The translations under genes were made by a program, and so were the position numbers. Shown here one piece after another: positions 1 to 5,685 of a stretch of DNA of 6,163 bases. Source of the stretch: an uncultured Clostridia bacterium. GTDB lineage: Bacteria > Bacillota > Clostridia > Christensenellales > Borkfalkiaceae. Position 1 is the stretch's first letter, and every line of letters starts with the position of its first letter. The stretch is from NCBI GenBank assembly GCA_947627125.1, contig CANQUY010000105.1, positions 1 through 6,163 on the forward strand, written 5' to 3'. The notes below the pieces were generated by a model that was not told the DNA's origin, made no database searches, and saw only the letters and a program-made list of their open reading frames with translations.

Positions 1-697
1 GCTTCATGGCAGGCCGAAGAGGCCCCGAGCCGCCCGCGGGGAGATAGCCATAGAGGCCGAGGCCGACGCGGACCGCATCGCCGATCTCCCCTTTCAGCAT
101 CCCGCCCGTTGCGGCAATGTGCGAAATACAGTCGGGGAAGATCTCTTTCACTTCAGACACGGCCCTTTGAAAGAGATCGTTCTGCCCCCGTCTGTAGCCG
201 TCGCTATCTGCCGAAAAGTAGTGCGAGAACACTCCTTCGACCAAAAATCCCCTCTCCTTCATGGCAAGGGCCGCCGATTTTGCCCCGTCGGGAGGGAAGC
301 CGTAGCGGTTCATGCCCGTGTTGACGGCGAGATGCACCCGCGGCGGCATTCCGACCCCTTCCGCCCCTCTCGAGAGCACTGAGAGCGCGGGGAAGGACGT
401 GACGGACGGGGTAAGACGATACAAAATCAGCCGCACGGCCTCCTCTTCCGTCATGGGAGGGGTCAGAACGAGAACGTCCTCTCCCACCCCCGCAAGGCGC
501 AAAGAAACCCCCTCCTCTACGGTTGCGACCGCAAAGGAGGAGGCGATGCCGTGAAGGGAGAGCGCGGTTTCCTCCGCACCGTGGCCGTAGGCGTCATCCT
601 TGACGACGGCAATGAGCGGACGGGAAGCGAGATCCCGAAAATAGTTTGCGTTGTGACGCAGAGCGGGAAGGGATATCTCCGCAAGTAAAGATTGCAT
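1..697 (-). CDS. alr: Alanine racemase, N-terminal 232 residues (3' end beyond window)
   Basis: PLP-dependent enzyme that interconverts L- and D-alanine in the cytoplasm and supplies D-Ala for peptidoglycan. The visible part is most of the N-terminal TIM barrel. The PLP-lysine motif is AVVKDDAYGHG (Lys33, Tyr37), followed by NTGMNRYGF (126-134, with the conserved Arg131), FSHYFSAD (157-164, His159) and AVRVGLGLYGY (208-218, Arg210), all in family order. The C-terminal beta domain with the second catalytic Tyr lies outside the window. The start at 697 gives a normal N-terminus (MQSLLAEISLPALRHN); an in-frame TGA two codons upstream rules out a longer form. The ribosome site is weak, with no clear GGAGG within 5-12 bases. 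It lies 37 bases after the zinc-ribbon gene, so co-transcription is likely. Departures from consensus: Asp rather than the usual Ala/Ser/Asn after the PLP lysine, and AATGG where many family members have ANSAA. The family call is firm; catalysis cannot be confirmed from a partial gene. Confidence 0.93.
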   Translation of the reverse strand, partial: MQSLLAEISLPALRHNANYFRDLASRPLIAVVKDDAYGHGAEETALSLHGIASSFAVATVEEGVSLRLAGVGEDVLVLTPPMTEEEAVRLILYRLTPSVTSFPALSVLSRGAEGVGMPPRVHLAVNTGMNRYGFPPDGAKSAALAMKERGFLVEGVFSHYFSADSDGYRRGQNDLFQRAVSEVKEIFPDCISHIAATGGMLKGEIGDAVRVGLGLYGYLPAGGSGPLRPAMK

Positions 698-734
698 GCA
701 TCATTCTATGCGGTCATCCCAAAATAAGGTCCCT

Positions 735-1433
735 TTACTGCTTGTAGATGAAGCGGTGGCAATTTTCGCATTCAATGATATTGCCGCCCGCGAGGCGGTT
801 CCGCTGGGCGAGGGGAAGGTCCATGCCGCACACGCACATGTCGCCGTTCAGCGGCATGATCACGGGGAAGATCTTCTCCTTCCGCTTGAGTTTGTACCGC
901 TCGAGCACTTCGGGAGGGATCTTTTCGGCGGCCTCCTCCATCTGCTTTGTGAGCTCCTCGATGCGGCCCGCGTACTTGGCCTGCACTTCCTTGTATTTTT
1001 CGGTATATTCCTTCCGTTGCTTATTCATCTGCTTGCCCTGCTCCATGAGTTTTTTGTACTCCGCGGAGAGCTGTTCTACCTCGGCAAGCATCTTGTTGAG
1101 CTCCTGTTTCATGGAACGGACCTTCTCGAGGAGCTGTTGCGCACTCTTTTTGTAGAAGGAAACGTCCCCGCCGCCCTCTACGAGTTCCTCGACTTCCGAA
1201 TATTCGGCGATCGCCTTGCTCATCTCGTCCACGCGGACCATAAGACTGTCGCGCAGGGCCCTGAGCTCCAGCGCACGCTTATCCTGTGCGGCAATGCGCG
1301 CCTCAGCATTCCGCATGACGACCTTTGCCTGATTGAGTTTCTTTTTTTCCTCTGTGGCGTTGAGTTCCAGATCGATCTTGCGAAGTTCGCCGTCCAGCCT
1401 CTGATATTCCAACAGATCTTGCAATACAGCCAT
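735..1433 (-). CDS. Coiled-coil protein with C-terminal zinc ribbon (COG1579/C4-type family)
   Basis: 232-residue protein of the widespread COG1579 type, whose general function is not settled; the Helicobacter relative HP0958/FlgZ acts in flagellar regulation and RNA binding, but that role should not be transferred here. Residues about 1-175 are almost continuous charged helix (runs of Glu, Lys, Gln, Leu with heptad-like spacing), expected to form a long antiparallel coiled coil. A short basic bridge (YKLKRKEKIFPVI) leads to a C-terminal zinc ribbon with Cys200, Cys202, Cys222 and Cys225. The first pair is C-x-C (MCVCGMDLP) rather than the usual C-x2-C; the second is the standard C-x2-C (ECENC). 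There is no signal peptide or membrane segment, so it is probably cytoplasmic. The start at 1433 is fixed by AAGGAG 7 bases upstream. It follows nif3 by 11 bases and is almost certainly in the same transcript. Confidence 0.9.
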   Translation of the reverse strand: MAVLQDLLEYQRLDGELRKIDLELNATEEKKKLNQAKVVMRNAEARIAAQDKRALELRALRDSLMVRVDEMSKAIAEYSEVEELVEGGGDVSFYKKSAQQLLEKVRSMKQELNKMLAEVEQLSAEYKKLMEQGKQMNKQRKEYTEKYKEVQAKYAGRIEELTKQMEEAAEKIPPEVLERYKLKRKEKIFPVIMPLNGDMCVCGMDLPLAQRNRLAGGNIIECENCHRFIYKQ

Positions 1434-1440
1434 ATGTTTT

Positions 1441-1447
1441 CTCCTTA
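1441..1447 (-). promoter_or_regulatory. Ribosome binding site of the zinc-ribbon gene, fused to the nif3 stop codon
   Basis: The minus strand reads TAAGGAG: the first three bases are the nif3 stop codon and AAGGAG is the Shine-Dalgarno, 7 bases before the ATG at 1433. A ribosome ending nif3 therefore stops on the start site of the next gene. Confidence 0.8.
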
Positions 1448-2215
1448 CAGGTACCGCCTGTCCGTGTAAAAGACGCAGGGCAACCCGATTTTATTTTTAA
1501 TTCTTTCCGCAAAGCGGGAAAATCCATAGTTTTCTGAGGCATAGTGGGTGAAATGCAGGACGTTGAGCCCCTTCTCCACCGCCTCCGTGATAATGTGATG
1601 CTTTCCGTCTGAAGTGACGAGAGTATCCGCCCCGTGTCTGAGCGCAAACGCGATCGCGGCATAGGAGAACCCTCCGCCGCAGAAACTTGCAACGCGCCTC
1701 ACTTCCCTTTCCCCGTAGACGGCGAGCCTTTCGGTATCGAAGGTTTCCCGTGCACGGGCCGCAAAGTCCTTGAGGGGAGAGGGAAGGACGTCGTACACTC
1801 TCCCGTAGCCGCCGCAGGAGAGCTCTTCCATGACGGCGATCGGCTCCTTTCCGCCGAGGCCGAGCATCAAACTCTCGTCAATGCCCCCCTTCGCGGCGTC
1901 TAAATTGAGGTGCGCCGAGATGACGGAGATCCCCTCCTTCACGCACGCATAGAGCGCGGGCGTATCGGTTGGCGTGATGCGCATGACCCCCTCCCAGATG
2001 GCGGGATGGTGGGTGACAATGAGGTTCGCTCCCCTCCTTGCCGCCTCCTCCACGGCATTGACGGAGAGATCGAGGGAAAAGAGAACGCCCTTGATATCCT
2101 TTCCGCAGTCGAGAATCAGGCCGCTGTTGTCGTGCATGCCTCTCTCTATGTATTCCTTGGAGAGCACGAAGGGCGCGGTCCCGTCGATGATTTCATAGAT
2201 GTCTTTGAGCTTCAT
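1445..2215 (-). CDS. Nif3-like dinuclear metal centre protein (DUF34)
   Basis: 256-residue member of the Nif3/DUF34 family (E. coli YbgI, B. subtilis YqfO). Members fold around a two-metal site and form ring-shaped assemblies, but their biochemical role remains uncertain; some databases call them GTP cyclohydrolase 1 type 2, which is weakly supported. Metal-site motifs appear in order: MHDNSGLIL (27-35), VTHHP (67-71, His69/His70), SAHLNLDAAKGGID (100-113, His102/Asp106), TSDGKHH (201-207) and HYASE (224-228, His224/Glu228). The length matches the short YbgI form, so the inserted PII-like domain of YqfO (about 370 residues) is absent. The ATG at 2215 is chosen because it gives the usual family N-terminus and has GGAGG 9 bases upstream; this makes the gene overlap the end of trmK by 23 bases. 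Its place directly after trmK matches B. subtilis yqfN-yqfO. Confidence 0.93.
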   Translation of the reverse strand: MKLKDIYEIIDGTAPFVLSKEYIERGMHDNSGLILDCGKDIKGVLFSLDLSVNAVEEAARRGANLIVTHHPAIWEGVMRITPTDTPALYACVKEGISVISAHLNLDAAKGGIDESLMLGLGGKEPIAVMEELSCGGYGRVYDVLPSPLKDFAARARETFDTERLAVYGEREVRRVASFCGGGFSYAAIAFALRHGADTLVTSDGKHHIITEAVEKGLNVLHFTHYASENYGFSRFAERIKNKIGLPCVFYTDRRYL

Positions 2216-2852
2216 AGATGGCTTCCTCCAATTCCGTCCTGCGCCTCACGAGCGCGGAGCGTGCGCCGTCCTCCCTTGCAAGGCTGAGCCGCAGTTCTGT
2301 CTTTTCAAGTTCCTCTTCGGCCTGCTCGAGAAAGGGATGGGGAAAACGGCCGTTGAGATTGTCCCGTCCGAAGCGGAATGCAAGCTCCGTATAGCTGTCC
2401 CCGCCCGCAGCGGTCCCCTTGATGGCGTCGTAGTACTTCCTTCCGTCCGAAAAGGTGAAATCACGTTCCATGCGTGCGCCCTGTCCCACGAGGTAGCGGC
2501 GAAGTTTTTCGCTGTTTTTCATGGGCTGAAAGAGAAAGCGCGGCGGAAGGTAACCGTTTTCTAAAATCTTAACAATTTCCTCCCCGCCCATGCCTGCTAT
2601 GAGAACAAAGTCCGCTTTTGGAACGCCCGCAAGGCCGTCCGCCACAATGGGGACGCATTTGCCCGCTTCGATATGGTCCTTCAGCAAAATTTCAGCCTTA
2701 TGCAGCGATTTCTCGCTAATGTCCGTAATGTAGGCCAGATCGCAGAGATGATTTTTGAGCATGTATTCTGCCATGTAGCCGTGATCGCAGCCGATATCGG
2801 CAAAGACGGTGCATCTTTCAAACAGTGAACAAAGATTTGCAATTCTTTCCAT
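2193..2852 (-). CDS. trmK: tRNA (adenine(22)-N(1))-methyltransferase
   Basis: SAM-dependent class I methyltransferase that, by family membership (B. subtilis TrmK/YqfN), makes m1A at position 22 in the tRNA D-arm. The Rossmann domain starts at once: MERIANLCSLF, then SAM-binding motif I as ADIGCDHGY (18-26), an acidic motif II TDISEKSL (43-50), ADGL (71-74), and the family signature IAGMGGEEI (85-93) where DPPY-like motifs sit in other enzymes. FQPMKN (108-113) is also typical. Residues about 170-219 form a charged helical tail, expected to be the coiled-coil tRNA-recognition domain. Length (219) is normal. The start at 2852 shares its A with the rpoD stop (TGATG), and no Shine-Dalgarno is visible before it, so translation probably depends on ribosomes finishing rpoD. 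The 5' half is AT-richer than its neighbours. The family call is firm; the exact modified base is from family knowledge. Confidence 0.92.
   Translation of the reverse strand: MERIANLCSLFERCTVFADIGCDHGYMAEYMLKNHLCDLAYITDISEKSLHKAEILLKDHIEAGKCVPIVADGLAGVPKADFVLIAGMGGEEIVKILENGYLPPRFLFQPMKNSEKLRRYLVGQGARMERDFTFSDGRKYYDAIKGTAAGGDSYTELAFRFGRDNLNGRFPHPFLEQAEEELEKTELRLSLAREDGARSALVRRRTELEEAIYEAQRHL
2225..2231 (-). promoter_or_regulatory. Ribosome binding site of the nif3-like gene
   Basis: The minus strand reads TTGGAGG, 9 bases before the ATG at 2215, within the 3' end of trmK. It supports the upstream start and hence the 23-base overlap of the two genes. Confidence 0.75.
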
Positions 2853-3907
2853 CAGTCGAGGAAATCGCGGAGCCGCTTGCTCCTCGAGGGATGGCGGAGC
2901 TTGCGGAGCGCCTTCGCCTCGATCTGGCGGATGCGTTCACGCGTGACGTTGAATTCCCTGCCCACCTCTTCGAGGGTGCGGGGCTTGCCGTCGTCGATGC
3001 CGTAGCGGAGCCGAAGCACCTTCTCCTCGCGGGGGGTAAGCGTATCGAGCACGCTTAAAAGCTGTTCCTTCAGCATGATGAACGCGACGGAATCCCCCGG
3101 GGTCTGCGTCTTGTCGTCCTCGATAAAGTCGCCGAGGTGGGAATCTTCCTCCTCGCCGATGGGAGTTTCAAGGGAAACGGGGTCCTGTGCGATCTTCTGG
3201 ATCTCCATGACGCGCTGGACGTCGATACACATGGCCTCGGCGATCTCCTCGGGCGTCGGCTCCCTGCCGTTCTCCTGCAAGAGCATGCGGGAAACGCGGG
3301 TGAGCTTATTGATGGTTTCCACCATATGGACGGGGATCCTGATCGTCCGCGCCTGATCTGCAATGGCACGGGTGATGGACTGGCGGATCCACCATGTCGC
3401 ATAGGTGGAGAACTTAAAGCCCTTTTGGTAGTCGAACTTCTCCACGGCCTTCATGAGGCCGAGGTTCCCCTCCTGTATGAGGTCCAAAAAGAGCATGCCG
3501 CGGCCCACATACCTCTTTGCAATGGAAACAACGAGGCGGAGATTGGCCTCCGAAAGACGGTTCTTGGCCTCCTCATCCCCCTCCTGCATGCGCTTGGCGA
3601 GTTCGATCTCCTCGTCGCCCGAAAGGAGCGGCACGCGGCCGATATCCTTCAGGTACATCTTGACGGGGTCGTCAAGTCCAATGTCCGAGAGGGCCTGATC
3701 CAAAAGTTCCTTATCTCTCTCGTCCTCGTCATAGATACTGATGCCGAGGTCGGGCAGGGACTTGTAGATCTGGTCATACTGCTGGGGCGTGAGGTCATAT
3801 TTTTCGAGTTCGTTGCAGAGCTGGTTCGTTGAAATGCTCCCCTTCATACGATAGCCTGCGGATAAGTTTTCGATGAGCTCATTGAGTTGTTCTTCGGAAA
3901 CGGTCAT
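2852..3907 (-). CDS. rpoD: Primary (housekeeping) RNA polymerase sigma factor, sigma-70/SigA
   Basis: 351-residue group 1 sigma factor that directs RNA polymerase to most vegetative promoters. Order of regions: a small acidic region 1.1 (about 1-65); region 1.2 with DPVKMYLKDIGRVPLL (80-95); region 2 with NLRLVVSIAKRY (122-133), DLIQEGNLGLMKAVEKFDY (142-160) and the -10 reading/melting segment FKFSTYATWWIRQSITRAI (164-182); region 3 (about 188-265, including RIPVHMVETINKL); region 4 with LDTLTPREEKVLRLRYG (287-303) and the -35 reading helix-turn-helix VTRERIRQIEAKALRKLRHP (321-340). It lacks the long non-conserved insertion of E. coli sigma-70, as in Firmicutes SigA (about 370 residues). The ATG at 3907 is chosen over an in-frame ATG at 3964 because AGGAGGT sits 5 bases before it and it overlaps the dnaG stop as ATGA; the extra 19 residues do not resemble the family. 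Nothing looks degraded. Confidence 0.97.
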   Translation of the reverse strand: MTVSEEQLNELIENLSAGYRMKGSISTNQLCNELEKYDLTPQQYDQIYKSLPDLGISIYDEDERDKELLDQALSDIGLDDPVKMYLKDIGRVPLLSGDEEIELAKRMQEGDEEAKNRLSEANLRLVVSIAKRYVGRGMLFLDLIQEGNLGLMKAVEKFDYQKGFKFSTYATWWIRQSITRAIADQARTIRIPVHMVETINKLTRVSRMLLQENGREPTPEEIAEAMCIDVQRVMEIQKIAQDPVSLETPIGEEEDSHLGDFIEDDKTQTPGDSVAFIMLKEQLLSVLDTLTPREEKVLRLRYGIDDGKPRTLEEVGREFNVTRERIRQIEAKALRKLRHPSRSKRLRDFLD

Positions 3908-5685
3908 GTCGTACCTCCTATGTTTTTCATTTTCTTTGTATATGTGTCGATGCGGAGAAGGCATTCGCGGCGCTCCTCCGCAGATTGCGCCTGTTGGAAT
4001 TTATCGCGCTCCTCGGCGATCTTCCTGCTGTACATTCGCTTTTCGAGCGTTTTGACGCAGTCGTTGAAGTACTGCGCCGCGCGCTCTCCCTCTAAATTGT
4101 CGCCAAAGTCGAGATTCAGAATGTTGGCGAGTTCGCCGTCCTCGGCGAGATAGTCGAAGATCCCGCTCGCCCGCACCTTGCCCTTTTCCCGCTCGCGCAG
4201 AATGAAATCGGCGATGACCCTGTGATCCTCCGCCTCCCATTCGAGGGACGAGAGGTCGAAATCGAGGGCATACGGCTTGCTCAAAAGGCAGGCGCAGAGC
4301 ACGAACCGCGCGGCCTTTGTGTCGCTCCCCGTGGGTTCCGCCCTCTTTGCCGGGGGGGCAGGCGATGTTTCCTCCCGCGCGGGGAGCCTTTCAAGGTCGC
4401 GCTGCAATGCGCCGAGGCTGATGCCCGCTTTTGAAGAGATGCTCTTTAAGAGTTCCTCCCGCTCCGTTTCGCTTTCGGCCTCCCTCACAATGGAGAGCGC
4501 ACTGCGGACGAATGCGCGGACGTCGTCGGATTTGGAGAAATCGCACTTCCTCTCCTCGGCATAGATGCGGAAGTCAATGAGTGGCATGGCGGCGTCGAGG
4601 CATCTTTGGTACCCCTCCGTGCCCTGCTGACGGATGACGTCGTCGGGGTCGAGCCCCTCGGGAAGCGGCACGACGCGGAGCTTCATCCCCTCGTTTTCGA
4701 GAAGTTTGAGCCCCCTGAGGTTCGCCGACTGCCCCGCCGCGTCCCCGTCGTAGCTGATGAGGACGGTGTCGGTATACCGCTTGGCGAGGCGGACCTGTTC
4801 CTTGGTGAGCGAAGTCCCCATGCTCGCGACGACGTTTCTGAACCCCGCCGTGTAGAGGGAGATGGCGTCCATGTACCCTTCCACCATGATGAGGAAGGGA
4901 AGTCCGCCCGCCCTTTTCTCCTTCTTGACGAGGTTGACATTGTAGAGGCTCTTGCTCTTGTTGAAGAGGAGAGTTTCGCGGGTGTTCTTGTATTTTGCCC
5001 GATTGCCGGGCTGCAGGGCTCTTCCGCCGAAGGCAATGACTTCGTCGAAATTATTGATGATGGGAATGATGAGTCTCGTGCCCTCGAAGTCGTACAGCCT
5101 GCCGTCCTCTTCCGATACGCCGCAGGCCCCGCTCTCCGTACATTCCTCGGGGGTATAGCCGAGCGCAAGGAGATGGGACGGGAGCCCCGCATAGTCGAGG
5201 GAGGCGCCGAGGCCGAATTTCTTTGCGACCGAGGGCGTAATGCCGCGCTTCGAGAGATAGGCAAGGTATTCATCCGCCCTGCCGCTGTACAGATTGCCGA
5301 GGTAGAACCGTGCGGCGTCCTTCATGAGGGCGACGTGACGGTCCCGCTTTTTCTTCCGCTCGGCGGCAAGTTCGGCCGACCTCTCGTCGCGGGCGGGAAT
5401 TTCGAGCCCGACGCGCTTCGCAAGGATCTCCACCGCCTGGTTGAAATCGACGTTCTCGTACTCCTGCACAAAGGAGATGACGTTTCCGCTCACCCCGCAG
5501 CCGAAGCAGTGAAAGTACTTATCCACGGAGTTGACGGAGAAAGACGGCGTCTTTTCGTGGTGAAAAGGACAGCACGCCCAATAATTATAACCTCTTCTCT
5601 CCAGCTTGATATAGGAGCTGATGACGTCAACGATATCGTTCTTTTCCTTGAGCGTCTGCAAAAAAGAGGCATAATCCTGATTCAT
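3904..5685 (-). CDS. dnaG: DNA primase
   Basis: 593-residue DnaG that makes RNA primers for lagging-strand synthesis and works with the replicative helicase. Domains: an N-terminal CHC2 zinc-binding domain (Cys39, His42, Cys60, Cys63 in WACCPFHHEKTPSF and FHCFGCG); the RNA polymerase core about 110-435, with FGLG (157-160), VIAFGGRAL (216-224), KYKNTRETLLFNKSKSLYN (231-249), then the Toprim acidic residues in MVEGYMD (267-273), SYDGDAAG (311-318; Asp313, Asp315) and LDPDDV (345-350); a Pro/Ala linker about 436-455 coded by a C7 run; and a helical C-terminal domain about 456-593, the helicase-binding part, less conserved as usual. Length is normal. The start at 5685 is chosen over an in-frame start at 5766 because GGGAGG lies 7 bases upstream and the resulting MNQDYASFLQTLKEKNDIVDVI is a normal primase N-terminus. 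It overlaps dgt and rpoD by 4 bases each. Confidence 0.97.
   Translation of the reverse strand: MNQDYASFLQTLKEKNDIVDVISSYIKLERRGYNYWACCPFHHEKTPSFSVNSVDKYFHCFGCGVSGNVISFVQEYENVDFNQAVEILAKRVGLEIPARDERSAELAAERKKKRDRHVALMKDAARFYLGNLYSGRADEYLAYLSKRGITPSVAKKFGLGASLDYAGLPSHLLALGYTPEECTESGACGVSEEDGRLYDFEGTRLIIPIINNFDEVIAFGGRALQPGNRAKYKNTRETLLFNKSKSLYNVNLVKKEKRAGGLPFLIMVEGYMDAISLYTAGFRNVVASMGTSLTKEQVRLAKRYTDTVLISYDGDAAGQSANLRGLKLLENEGMKLRVVPLPEGLDPDDVIRQQGTEGYQRCLDAAMPLIDFRIYAEERKCDFSKSDDVRAFVRSALSIVREAESETEREELLKSISSKAGISLGALQRDLERLPAREETSPAPPAKRAEPTGSDTKAARFVLCACLLSKPYALDFDLSSLEWEAEDHRVIADFILREREKGKVRASGIFDYLAEDGELANILNLDFGDNLEGERAAQYFNDCVKTLEKRMYSRKIAEERDKFQQAQSAEERRECLLRIDTYTKKMKNIGGTT
3913..3920 (-). 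promoter_or_regulatory. Ribosome binding site of rpoD
   Basis: The minus strand reads TAGGAGGT, a near-perfect match to the 16S anti-Shine-Dalgarno, 5 bases before the ATG at 3907. It is embedded in the final dnaG codons (Ile-Gly-Gly) and fixes the rpoD start. It is the strongest site in the window, which suits a gene needed in many more copies than primase. Confidence 0.88.

Noticed and set aside
698..740. A transcription terminator between the zinc-ribbon gene and alr
   Set aside because: No GC-rich stem followed by a T run is present on the minus strand; the TTATTTT stretch is not preceded by a stable hairpin.
696..1469. A 257-codon plus-strand frame opposite the zinc-ribbon gene, and a 231-codon one opposite rpoD (3137-3832)
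   Set aside because: Both are antisense shadows. Their composition (Leu/His/Phe-rich, or mirrored from sigma-factor codons) follows from the opposite strand, and no start signal supports them.
3908..3964. A 19-residue N-terminal extension of RpoD from an ATG at 3964
   Set aside because: The extension lies over dnaG codons, does not resemble sigma factors, and lacks the AGGAGGT site that sits directly before 3907.
3937..3965. A possible rpoD promoter in the dnaG tail, with TATACA at 3942-3937 on the minus strand
   Set aside because: The bases 17 upstream (AATGCC) do not resemble TTGACA and there is no extended -10 TG, so the match is no better than chance in an AT-richer patch.
5519..5527. 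A DnaA-box-like TTATCCACG on the plus strand
   Set aside because: It is a single 8-of-9 match inside the dnaG zinc-domain codons, with no further boxes or AT-rich unwinding region nearby.
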